A DNA stretch of 5,673 bases, taken from the NCBI GenBank assembly GCA_965659715.1, contig CBFHXE010000096.1, forward strand, positions 1-5,673, written 5' to 3'. Shown piece by piece: positions 1 to 5,673 of the stretch. This stretch comes from CABZJG01 sp965659715 (lineage in GTDB: Bacteria; Pseudomonadota; Alphaproteobacteria; Rhodobacterales; Rhodobacteraceae). Under the pieces are notes generated by a model, which searched no databases, was not told where the DNA came from, and saw only the letters and a program-made list of their open reading frames with translations. A program made the translations under genes and the position numbers. Within the stretch, counting starts at the first letter, position 1, and each line of letters starts with the position of its first letter.

Positions 1-1
1 G

Positions 2-166
2 ATCCATGAAGGCACGCTTAAAACCCTTAAGCGCTTCAAGGACGAGGTTCCCGAGGTGCAATCCGGTCAGGAATGCGGCATGGCCTTTGAAAATTACGAT
101 GATATCCGCGCTGACGATGTGATCGAAATTTTCGAGCGTCAAGAAGTCAAACGGGTCCTCGACTAA
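2..166 (+). CDS. infB: Translation initiation factor IF2, C-terminal fragment (5' end outside window)
   Basis: This is the last 54 codons of IF2, the GTPase that brings initiator fMet-tRNA to the 30S subunit in the cytoplasm. The frame is open from the window edge to a TAA at 164-166. The peptide reads IHEGTLKTLKRFKDEVPEV, then a QECGMAFENYDD segment, then DDVIEIFERQEVKRVLD at the end. This matches the end of IF2 domain IV (the C2 beta-barrel that binds fMet-tRNA): the family has a L.RFKDDV.EV stretch, a G.ECG.....Y.D..  motif, and a terminal D.IE.FE. The GTPase domain lies upstream and outside the window. The gene converges on mutT with a 47-base gap that contains a candidate terminator. The tail is complete and shows no frameshift. 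The identification is by motif recall, but the match is distinctive. Confidence 0.93.
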   Translation: MHEGTLKTLKRFKDEVPEVQSGQECGMAFENYDDIRADDVIEIFERQEVKRVLD

Positions 167-184
167 TCTAAGGCAGGTCTAGAT

Positions 185-223
185 TTGGCCCCATGCGCAC
201 GCGGCGCTTGGGACTAGAGCCAA
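185..223 (+). terminator. Candidate intrinsic terminator between infB and mutT
   Basis: An imperfect hairpin lies 18 bases after the infB stop. The inner stem pairs 190-198 (cccatgcgc) with 204-212 (gcgcttggg), nine pairs with one T-T mismatch around the loop acgcg. An outer stem pairs 185-189 (ttggc) with 219-223 (gccaa) across a six-base bulge. An alternative outer stem pairs tctag (178-182) with ctaga (214-218). The plus strand continues TCTCTTAG, a poor U-tract, so termination of infB is plausible but not strong. The minus-strand side has no T-run. The right arm overlaps the mutT stop codon at 214-216. Confidence 0.42.
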
Positions 224-612
224 TCTCTTAGAATAGGAATAAGCGGCAGATCAGCTGCGGGCATTGGATATTTTGACAAATCACGCGCCGCCACCCATTT
301 AAGACTTTGACCCTCTTTCGGCTGCGCAATGCCGGACCATTTCCGGCAGGCATAAAGCGGCATAAGCAAATGAAAATCTTCATATTTGTGGCTGGCAAAG
401 GTTAGTGGGGCAAGACAGCTGTCCCAGGTTTCAATCCCCAGCTCTTCATGTAACTCACGCACCAGCGCGGCCTCAGGGGTTTCACCCTTTTCCACTTTGC
501 CGCCCGGAAATTCCCAAAGGCCAGCCATGGACTTGCCTTCGGGCCTTTGGGCAAGCAGGACCCGGCCATCGCGATCAATCAGCGCAACGGCAGAAACCAG
601 TATCATTTTCAT
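214..612 (-). CDS. mutT: MutT-type Nudix hydrolase (8-oxo-dGTP diphosphatase)
   Basis: A 132-residue cytoplasmic Nudix enzyme, close to the 129 residues of E. coli MutT. The family hydrolyses 8-oxo-dGTP to the monophosphate, keeping oxidised guanine out of DNA. The Nudix box fits G-x5-E-x7-RE-U-x-EE-x-G-U exactly: G38, E44, R52-E53, E56-E57, G59-I60. E53, E56 and E57 would be metal and catalytic ligands. It is preceded by GLWEFPGGK (31-39), a segment typical of MutT within the Nudix superfamily. The C-terminal PAADLPLI (118-125) matches the E. coli PPANEPVI region, but Asp121 stands where E. coli has the base-contacting Asn119. The ATG at 612-610 overlaps the argJ TGA as ATGA and has no clear Shine-Dalgarno, so translation is probably coupled to argJ. 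A second in-frame ATG two codons on (606-604) is an alternative start. It is the last gene of the minus-strand operon. Confidence 0.9.
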   Translation of the reverse strand: MKMILVSAVALIDRDGRVLLAQRPEGKSMAGLWEFPGGKVEKGETPEAALVRELHEELGIETWDSCLAPLTFASHKYEDFHLLMPLYACRKWSGIAQPKEGQSLKWVAARDLSKYPMPAADLPLIPILRDWL

Positions 613-1841
613 GACCGGTAATCCGCATTTATGGTGATATATCCATGGGTTAGATCACAGGTCCAAACCGTCGTCTGACCCGAACCAAGCGCCAGATCAA
701 CAGAGATTACCACCTCTTGGTTCAGCATATAGCCTGCCCCCTGCTCTTCGCTATAATCTGGCGACACCCAGCCGTTTTCTGCAACGGTGATGTCACCGAA
801 TTTGATCGTCAGCAAATCGCGTTCAGCGGCCGCGCCTGATTTGCCGATGGCCATCACGATACGGCCCCAATTAGGATCTTCACCAGCAATCGCAGTTTTG
901 ACCAAAGGTGAATTGGCAATGGCCATGGCATGGGTTTTAGCGTCCTGATCGCTCTGCGCGCCAGTGACACGAACCTCGACAAATTTGCTGGCTCCTTCGC
1001 CGTCGCGCACCACTTGGTGAGCCAGATCAAGCATTAACTTATGCAACCCGTCACGAAACCCGCCGTGACTTGCAGTTACCTCAACCCCACTTGCGCCGGT
1101 TGCAGCGATTAAAAGTGTATCAGAGGTTGAAGTATCACTGTCTACTGTGATTGCGTTAAAGGTGGTTTCATTCAGCTCAGATACCAGCGCCTGCAGATCT
1201 GGCTGGGTGATTTTGGCATCGGTAAAAAGATACACCAGCATGGTCGCCATATCCGGGGCTATCATTCCCGAGCCTTTGGCAATGCCGGTGATATTGACTG
1301 TTCCCTCGGGGGTTTGCACCGTGCAATGCGCGCCCTTGGGAAAGGTATCAGTGGTCATAATTGCCTGCGCTGCATCGGCGACTTTATCGGCGTGCAACTT
1401 GGCAACCAAGGCCGGCATTTGGGCTGTAATCCGCGTGTAAGGCAACGGCTCACCAATCACGCCGGTTGATGATGAAAACACCCTGTCTTCGGGGATAGAC
1501 AGCTCGGCCGCAACAGCGCTGGTAATGGCTTGGACGGCTGTCGCGCCGCTTTGCCCGGTAAAGGCATTGGCATTGCCTGAGTTCACAAGGATTGCTGCCC
1601 CGCTTTGATGCGATGCCTTGCCAATTTTATTTTGGCAATCCAGAACTGGCGCCGCGCGGGTGCTGGATCGGGTGAACACCCCGGCTAGCACTGTGCCTTT
1701 GGCCAATTCTGCAAGCATGACATCATCGCGCCCTTTATATTTCACCTCGGCGGCACTGCTGGCAAAGCGCACTCCGCCGATGGCTGGAAGCTTGGGAAAT
1801 GCCTTGGGCGCCAGCGGCGACCGTGTCTCACCCACCGCCAT
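609..1841 (-). CDS. argJ: ArgJ, glutamate N-acetyltransferase / amino-acid acetyltransferase
   Basis: Ornithine acetyltransferase of the cyclic arginine pathway. It moves the acetyl group from N-acetylornithine to glutamate, and bifunctional members also use acetyl-CoA. The length, about 410 residues, is normal. Numbered from the GTG alternative start, the landmarks are NSGNANAFTG (88-97), the oxyanion-hole pair T127-G128 in SSTGVIGE, and KGSGMIAPDMATML (190-203). The last contains the self-cleavage site between A200 and T201, with T201 as nucleophile and N-terminus of the beta chain. Further conserved parts are DGEGASKF (281-288), GEDPNWGRI (321-329) and the ending DLTHGYITINADYRS. The chosen ATG (1841-1839) overlaps the parvulin stop as TGATG. 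A GTG one codon upstream (1844-1842) overlaps as GTGA and is equally possible. No strong Shine-Dalgarno is visible, consistent with translational coupling. The sequence cannot show whether the enzyme also has acetyl-CoA-dependent synthase activity. Confidence 0.96.
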   Translation of the reverse strand: MAVGETRSPLAPKAFPKLPAIGGVRFASSAAEVKYKGRDDVMLAELAKGTVLAGVFTRSSTRAAPVLDCQNKIGKASHQSGAAILVNSGNANAFTGQSGATAVQAITSAVAAELSIPEDRVFSSSTGVIGEPLPYTRITAQMPALVAKLHADKVADAAQAIMTTDTFPKGAHCTVQTPEGTVNITGIAKGSGMIAPDMATMLVYLFTDAKITQPDLQALVSELNETTFNAITVDSDTSTSDTLLIAATGASGVEVTASHGGFRDGLHKLMLDLAHQVVRDGEGASKFVEVRVTGAQSDQDAKTHAMAIANSPLVKTAIAGEDPNWGRIVMAIGKSGAAAERDLLTIKFGDITVAENGWVSPDYSEEQGAGYMLNQEVVISVDLALGSGQTTVWTCDLTHGYITINADYRS

Positions 1842-2689
1842 CACTCAGACATCAGCTCGGACTGCGAGATCACTTCAACGCCAATGTCTTCAACAGGCGT
1901 ACGGCTAATCGTGGCCTGTTGGCGCAGCTCGTCAATCCGGCGTTCAATGGCTATGCGCTGCAGTTCGGCAATAATTTCACCGCGCACCTCGTCAAGCGCG
2001 GGGGCGGAAATTGCGCGCGTATCGTTCAATTTGATAACATGCCAGCCAAAATCTGTTTTGACCGGGCTGGATATGGCCCCTTTTTCCATGGCCACCACAG
2101 CAGCTTCAAAGGGCGGAACCATCATTCCAAGCCCAAACCAACCCAGCGCGCCGCCACCTGGGCCTGATGGGCCGGTTGAAAATTCTTTGGCCAATTCAAC
2201 AAAATCAGCACCCGCTTGAAGTTTGTCGATTAAATTAACGGCGGCCTCTTCGGTTTCCACCAGGATATGAGAGGCATCATACTCCATACCCATATCTGCA
2301 TCTGCGTAACGGTCGTCATAAGAAGCCGCTATTTCGTCTTCTCCAATCGCTTGCGCGGAAAGCTCTTCAACAGCTTGCGAGGCTTTCATTAGGCGGCGGT
2401 CATTTTCAAGGGTTAACCGAATTTCGCGACTATCGTTATCTCCGATCAAATCTGCCAAAAGAGTTTGTTGAATAAGCTGTTCCAAAATACCATCGAAAAG
2501 CTGTTCATTTGGCAGGTTTCTATATTGCTCTGGCAGGCTTTCGCGAACCAAAATCATATGCCCGACAGTAATTTCTGTGCCGTTGACCGATGCCACCACA
2601 GTATCGGCCGAAGGCTCGGCCTGTACAGCAGATGCGGTCACTGCACTAAGAATGATGGCTGCAAAGATTGAATTTCTTCGGTTTGTCAC
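1841..2689 (-). CDS. Exported parvulin-type peptidyl-prolyl cis-trans isomerase (PpiC/SurA-like)
   Basis: A 282-residue protein with a Sec signal peptide. It has a basic start (MTNRRN), a hydrophobic core at about 8-22 and likely cleavage after VQA (24/25), so it should act in the periplasm. Residues 30-130 form an acidic, probably helical region like the N-terminal chaperone part of SurA-type proteins. The parvulin domain spans about 137-223, with ASHILVETEEA (139-149, His141), STGPSGPGGGALGWF (171-185), MMVPPFEAA (189-197) and DFGWHVIKL (213-221, His217). A charged helix follows. The usual acidic residue of the GG(D/E)LG motif is Ala181 here. The family catalyses proline isomerisation and helps fold exported and outer-membrane proteins. 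The start is GTG (2689-2687), supported by an AAAGGGGA Shine-Dalgarno. It is the first gene of the operon with argJ and mutT and is divergent from secA, which suits a role after Sec export. Choosing between PpiC, PpiD-like and SurA-like names is not possible here. Confidence 0.9.
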   Translation of the reverse strand: MTNRRNSIFAAIILSAVTASAVQAEPSADTVVASVNGTEITVGHMILVRESLPEQYRNLPNEQLFDGILEQLIQQTLLADLIGDNDSREIRLTLENDRRLMKASQAVEELSAQAIGEDEIAASYDDRYADADMGMEYDASHILVETEEAAVNLIDKLQAGADFVELAKEFSTGPSGPGGGALGWFGLGMMVPPFEAAVVAMEKGAISSPVKTDFGWHVIKLNDTRAISAPALDEVRGEIIAELQRIAIERRIDELRQQATISRTPVEDIGVEVISQSELMSE

Positions 2690-2695
2690 GGTATT

Positions 2696-2703
2696 TCCCC
2701 TTT
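2696..2703 (-). promoter_or_regulatory. Shine-Dalgarno fixing the GTG start of the parvulin gene
   Basis: Read on the minus strand, the bases before the start are AAAGGGGAAATACC followed by GTG. The GGGG core (2697-2700) lies seven bases from the GTG at 2689-2687. This supports the GTG start, and the resulting protein begins with a well-formed signal peptide. No in-frame ATG lies near the N-terminus that would keep the signal peptide intact. Confidence 0.75.
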
Positions 2704-2708
2704 AATTA

Positions 2709-2825
2709 CTGGTCTTGCTCGGTCGCTGGCGTTGACACTGTCGTACCAGCTGCTTACATCGCTAAAGGCATCTGCAGTGCCACGCTATAACACCTATTGC
2801 CAGAGCGCGCGTAGGGCAAGACCAG
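2709..2825. repeat. 10-bp perfect inverted repeat bracketing the divergent secA/parvulin intergenic region
   Basis: The left arm CTGGTCTTGC (2709-2718) is the exact reverse complement of the right arm GCAAGACCAG (2816-2825). The centre is 97 bases long. Beyond the ten pairs, a G-T and a C-G pair extend the stem slightly inward (2719-2720 with 2814-2815). The arms sit 20 bases from the parvulin start and 39 bases from the secA ATG, almost symmetrically within the gap. This could be a paired operator for a looping regulator, a long-range leader stem, or chance. The exact match is seen directly; any function is inference. Confidence 0.5.
2732..2760 (+). promoter_or_regulatory. Candidate sigma70-like promoter for secA
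   Basis: A perfect TTGACA -35 box lies at 2732-2737. Seventeen bases on is TACATC (2755-2760), which matches only three of six positions of TATAAT. A TG at 2751-2752 could give a partial extended -10 if the box is shifted one base to TTACAT (2754-2759). Transcription would begin near 2766-2768 and leave a leader of roughly 100 bases before the secA ATG. The -35 is convincing and the -10 is weak. TATAAC at 2786-2791 is a better -10 by sequence but has no -35 at a suitable distance. Confidence 0.35.
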
Positions 2826-2843
2826 GTTGCAATTTGTTGCACC
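2825..2843 (+). promoter_or_regulatory. Small hairpin in the secA leader, immediately before the ribosome binding site
   Basis: GGT (2825-2827), a bulged T, then GCAA (2829-2832) pair with TTGC (2837-2840) and ACC (2841-2843) around the loop TTTG. This gives a seven-pair stem with one bulge. It is followed at once by ATTTTAAGG, so four T's separate the hairpin from the secA Shine-Dalgarno. It resembles a weak attenuator or an element affecting ribosome access. The stem is short and may be chance. Confidence 0.3.
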
Positions 2844-2848
2844 ATTTT

Positions 2849-2860
2849 AAGGATGGAGAG
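2849..2860 (+). promoter_or_regulatory. secA: Shine-Dalgarno fixing the secA start at 2864
   Basis: The sequence AAGGATGGAGAG precedes ATC and then ATG (2864-2866). GGAG at 2855-2858 lies five bases from the ATG. This is a much better initiation site than the in-frame TTG at 2732, and it produces the usual SecA N-terminus. Confidence 0.85.
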
Positions 2861-2863
2861 ATC

Positions 2864-5554
2864 ATGCTGGGGTTTGGTAAAATCGCCCAAAAAGTGTTTG
2901 GAACACCAAACGACCGGAAAATCAAATCCGCCTTGCCTGTGGTCGAAACCATCAATGGATTAGAGGTCGAGTTTGAAGCGCTTTCAGATCAGCAACTGAT
3001 CGAAAAGACAGAAGAATTTCGCGATCGGCTGTCAAAAGGTGAAGATCTAGATGCGCTGCTGCCCGAAGCATTTGCAAATTGCCGCGAAGCGGCCAAACGC
3101 GCGTTGGGACTGAGGGCATTTGATGTCCAGCTGATCGGCGGCATGTTCCTGCATCAGGGCAACATTTCGGAAATGAAAACCGGTGAAGGCAAAACCCTTG
3201 TTGCGACTTTTCCCGCTTATCTGAACGCGCTCACCAGCAAGGGTGTGCATATCGTCACAGTGAACGATTATCTAGCCAAACGTGACAGCGAATGGATGTC
3301 AAAAGTCTACGGCGCTCTTGGTTTGACAACAGGGGTTGTTTTTCCCGGTCAGGATGAAGCCGACAAGCAAAAAGCCTACGCTTGCGATGTCACCTATGCA
3401 ACCAATAATGAATTGGGCTTTGACTACCTGCGCGACAATATGAAAACAGATCTGTCGCAAATGTATCAAAAGCATCACTACTTTGCCATTGTGGATGAAG
3501 TGGACAGTATTTTGGTCGATGAAGCGCGCACGCCGCTGATTATCTCGGGGCCGGCGCAGGATCGATCAGAGCTATATATTGAAATCAACAAAGTGATCCC
3601 GGATCTGCAAGACGAGCATTACACACTTGACGAAAAAACCCGAAATACAAATTTTACAGACGAGGGCAATGATTTTCTGGAAGCCACGCTACGCGCCCGC
3701 GGTATTCTGCCCGAAGATCAGTCGCTTTATGACCCTGAAAGCACCACCATTGTCCACCACATAAATCAGGGCCTCAGCGCTCATAAACTCTTTAACCGGG
3801 ACAAAGAATATATCGTGCGCAACAATGAAGTTGTGCTGATTGACGAGTTTACCGGCCGGATGATGGCTGGCCGGCGGTTGTCCGATGGGCTGCATCAAGC
3901 GATCGAGGCCAAAGAAGGCTGTGCCATTCAACCGGAAAACGTCACACTGGCCAGTGTGACCTTTCAAAACTATTTCCGGCTTTATGATAAATTGGCAGGA
4001 ATGACCGGCACCGCTGCCACGGAGGCAGAAGAGTTTTCCGAAATTTACAAGCTCGGGGTGGTCGAGGTTCCAACCAACCAAAACGTTGCGCGGATTGATG
4101 AAGATGATCAAGTCTATCGCACGGCAGAAGAGAAATACACCGCCATTGTCTCGGAAATAAAAACTGCAAATGGCAAAGGCCAGCCGGTTCTTGTTGGCAC
4201 CACTTCGATTGATAAATCCGAAGCGCTGTCACAAATGCTAACAAAGGCCGAAATCACGCATAACGTTCTCAATGCGCGGCAGCATGAGCAAGAAGCCCAG
4301 ATTGTTGGCGATGCAGGAAAACTAAATGCGGTGACCATTGCCACAAATATGGCGGGTCGTGGTACCGATATTCAGCTTGGCGGAAATGTCGAAATGAAAG
4401 TCCATGCCGCACTTGCCGCTGAGCCAGAGGCTAACCCCGAAGAGTTGAGGGCGAAAATTGAAGCCGAGCATGCGGGCGAAAAAGAGCAGGTGCTTGCAGC
4501 TGGCGGGCTTTATGTGCTGGCCACCGAGCGCCATGAAAGCCGGCGGATTGATAATCAGCTGCGCGGTCGGTCTGGACGTCAGGGTGATCCCGGACGTTCG
4601 TCATTTTTCCTTAGCCTAGAAGATGATCTGATGCGGATTTTTGGATCCGAGCGTCTGGATAAAGTGCTTTCAACGCTGGGCATGAAGGATGGCGAAGCTA
4701 TTGTGCACCCTTGGGTCAATAAGTCCCTGGCGCGCGCTCAGGCCAAAGTCGAAGGCCGCAACTTTGATATTCGCAAACAGTTGTTGAAATTTGACGATGT
4801 GATGAACGATCAGCGCAAGGCCATTTTTGGTCAGCGCCTGGATATCCTTGAAGCCGATGATCTGGCTGATGTGGTTCAGGATATGCGGCATGACATCATT
4901 GATGATTTGGTCACCACGCATATGCCGCCTAAATCCTATGCCGATCAATGGGACTCAGAGGGGCTTTACGCGGCGGTTCTGGAACATCTTAACGTTGATG
5001 TTCCGGTTGTTGAGTGGGCTGATGAAGAGGGCACAGATGATGAAACCATTCGCGAAAAGCTAGAAAACGCTGCCGACCAGATGATGGCGGAAAAGGCCGT
5101 TGCCTTTGGTACCGACACCATGCGTCAGGTGGAAAAACAGATTCTATTGCAAACCATTGACCGCAAGTGGCGTGAACATCTGATTACATTGGAACATCTT
5201 CGCAGTGTTGTTGGATTTCGCGGATATGCCCAGCGTGATCCGTTGAATGAATATAAATCAGAGGCCTTTCAATTGTTTGAGGCTTTGCTGGACGGGTTGC
5301 GGGTTGATGTGACAAAGCAGCTGTCACAAGTGCGCCCCATGAGTGAAGACGAGCAGCGCGCGATGATGCAGCAGATGATCGCGCAGCAGCAGCAGGCCGC
5401 CCAGCAATCGCAAACGGCCAGCGAAACGAGTGTTAAAGCCGATGGGCCTGAGTTTGATGAAAACGACCGTGCCACTTGGGGCAACCCCGGGCGCAATGAT
5501 CCTTGCCCCTGTGGATCGGGTAAAAAATTCAAACACTGTCACGGGCGGCTGTAA
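2864..5554 (+). CDS. secA: SecA, preprotein translocase ATPase
   Basis: The 896-residue motor that pushes unfolded preproteins through SecYEG at the inner membrane, using ATP; the size matches E. coli SecA (901). Residues are numbered from the ATG at 2864. NBD1 holds Walker A MKTGEGKT (104-111) and the DEVD box (211-214) within DEVDSILVDEARTPLIISGP. The preprotein cross-linking region follows at about 220-370. MTGTA is at 380-384. NBD2 includes TNMAGRGTDIQLGGN (494-508) and the arginine-finger motif QLRGRSGRQGDPG (565-577). The helical scaffold and two-helix-finger region includes IDRKWREHLITLEHLRSVV (765-783). A Gln/Met-rich linker (about 834-849) leads to the C-terminal zinc motif CxCx8CH (C881, C883, C892, H893), which binds SecB and lipid in other species. 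All key motifs are intact. The frame stays open upstream to a TTG at 2732, but the ATG has a good Shine-Dalgarno and gives the family-like start MLGFGKIAQKVFG. The gene is transcribed divergently from the parvulin operon and converges with the gene at the right edge. Confidence 0.98.
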   Translation: MLGFGKIAQKVFGTPNDRKIKSALPVVETINGLEVEFEALSDQQLIEKTEEFRDRLSKGEDLDALLPEAFANCREAAKRALGLRAFDVQLIGGMFLHQGNISEMKTGEGKTLVATFPAYLNALTSKGVHIVTVNDYLAKRDSEWMSKVYGALGLTTGVVFPGQDEADKQKAYACDVTYATNNELGFDYLRDNMKTDLSQMYQKHHYFAIVDEVDSILVDEARTPLIISGPAQDRSELYIEINKVIPDLQDEHYTLDEKTRNTNFTDEGNDFLEATLRARGILPEDQSLYDPESTTIVHHINQGLSAHKLFNRDKEYIVRNNEVVLIDEFTGRMMAGRRLSDGLHQAIEAKEGCAIQPENVTLASVTFQNYFRLYDKLAGMTGTAATEAEEFSEIYKLGVVEVPTNQNVARIDEDDQVYRTAEEKYTAIVSEIKTANGKGQPVLVGTTSIDKSEALSQMLTKAEITHNVLNARQHEQEAQIVGDAGKLNAVTIATNMAGRGTDIQLGGNVEMKVHAALAAEPEANPEELRAKIEAEHAGEKEQVLAAGGLYVLATERHESRRIDNQLRGRSGRQGDPGRSSFFLSLEDDLMRIFGSERLDKVLSTLGMKDGEAIVHPWVNKSLARAQAKVEGRNFDIRKQLLKFDDVMNDQRKAIFGQRLDILEADDLADVVQDMRHDIIDDLVTTHMPPKSYADQWDSEGLYAAVLEHLNVDVPVVEWADEEGTDDETIREKLENAADQMMAEKAVAFGTDTMRQVEKQILLQTIDRKWREHLITLEHLRSVVGFRGYAQRDPLNEYKSEAFQLFEALLDGLRVDVTKQLSQVRPMSEDEQRAMMQQMIAQQQQAAQQSQTASETSVKADGPEFDENDRATWGNPGRNDPCPCGSGKKFKHCHGRL
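5352..5412 (+). repeat. Low-complexity CAG/GCA-rich tract encoding the SecA Gln-rich linker
   Basis: The tract contains clustered CAG codons and a run of four at GCGCAGCAGCAGCAGGCC. It encodes a Gln/Met/Ala-rich segment (QQMIAQQQQAAQQSQ) between the helical scaffold and the zinc motif of SecA. Variable, low-complexity C-terminal linkers are normal in SecA. The only point of note is possible length variation by slippage. Confidence 0.6.
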
Positions 5555-5603
5555 CCTTAAGCCCCGCGCGGCATTTAGCTAAACTTACCTTGGGTGTCCC
5601 CGC

Positions 5604-5673
5604 TTACAAATTTGGATACATTGGGAATTGTTGGCACATGGCTTCGACCTGAGCTTTGACCCTTGCCTCGACG
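5604..5673 (-). CDS. glyA: Probable serine hydroxymethyltransferase, C-terminal fragment (5' end outside window)
   Basis: A minus-strand frame is open from the window edge to TAA at 5606-5604. It gives 22 residues, read as VEARVKAQVEAMCQQFPMYPNL. The pattern of an amphipathic helix (V..KV...), then C..FP.YP and a stop within a few residues, is how many GlyA proteins end. GlyA is the PLP enzyme that interconverts serine and glycine and supplies one-carbon units on tetrahydrofolate. The fragment contains no catalytic residue, so the name rests on the C-terminal signature alone. It converges with secA across a 49-base gap. If the assignment is wrong, it is still likely a real gene end, because the other minus frames read poorly as protein. 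Confidence 0.6.
   Translation of the reverse strand, partial: VEARVKAQVEAMCQQFPMYPNL

Noticed and set aside
1..5. GATCC at the left edge as a possible cloning-site junction
   Set aside because: The bases read in frame as normal IF2 codons, and no vector sequence is visible.
1799..2167. A 122-codon plus-strand frame crossing the parvulin/argJ junction
   Set aside because: It is antisense to two well-supported genes and its composition is not protein-like. The several other plus-strand frames opposite argJ and the parvulin gene are rejected for the same reason.
2715..2735. A tiny upstream frame starting at TTG in the secA leader (six codons)
   Set aside because: It is very short, has no Shine-Dalgarno and probably lies upstream of the transcript start. 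It gives no support for an arrest peptide.
2786..2791. TATAAC as the secA -10 box
   Set aside because: It is a good match by itself, but no -35-like sequence lies 16-18 bases upstream. TTGACA at 2732-2737 is 48 bases away.
2853..2950. ATG at 2853 as an alternative or overlapping small gene before secA
   Set aside because: It is out of frame with secA, sits within the Shine-Dalgarno region and yields a peptide without recognisable features.
3689..4111. A 140-codon open frame on the minus strand inside secA
   Set aside because: It lies wholly antisense to conserved SecA motifs, resembles no family I know and has no ribosome binding site that stands out. It is best explained as a shadow of secA codon use.

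Overview
This window is a stretch of bacterial chromosome, most likely from an alphaproteobacterium and probably the Rhodobacterales (Roseobacter-like). The assignment rests on protein style: the SecA N-terminus (MLGFGKIAQKVFG...), the ArgJ and MutT sequences, and the gene order secA / periplasmic parvulin / argJ / mutT, which I recall from several alphaproteobacteria. Base composition looks near 50% GC by eye (not computed), which is on the low side for that order. Every gene is a housekeeping type, and I see no mobile element, CRISPR array, tRNA or rRNA.

Layout from left to right. The window opens inside infB (translation initiation factor IF2, last 54 residues, + strand). A 47-base convergent gap holds a plausible hairpin terminator. 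Next comes a minus-strand block, read right to left: a periplasmic parvulin prolyl isomerase (starting near 2689), argJ (near 1841) and mutT (near 612). Both junctions in this block overlap by a few bases, so it is almost certainly one translationally coupled operon. A 174-base divergent intergenic region (2690-2863) separates it from secA (+ strand, 2864-5554). This gap carries the ribosome binding sites for both directions, a weak sigma70-like promoter candidate, a 10-bp inverted repeat bracketing most of the gap, and a small hairpin just before the secA Shine-Dalgarno. After secA, a short gap leads to the 3' end of a minus-strand gene whose last 22 residues look like serine hydroxymethyltransferase (GlyA).

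Functionally, secA (the export motor) and the divergent parvulin (a folding helper for exported proteins) form a secretion theme around a shared regulatory region. argJ (acetyl recycling in arginine biosynthesis) and mutT (sanitation of oxidised guanine nucleotides) appear to be passengers in the parvulin operon.

I looked for an undescribed system and did not find a convincing one. The least explained DNA is the secA/parvulin intergenic region, where two candidate structures deserve a check. The remaining observations are small residue-level departures in otherwise standard enzymes.
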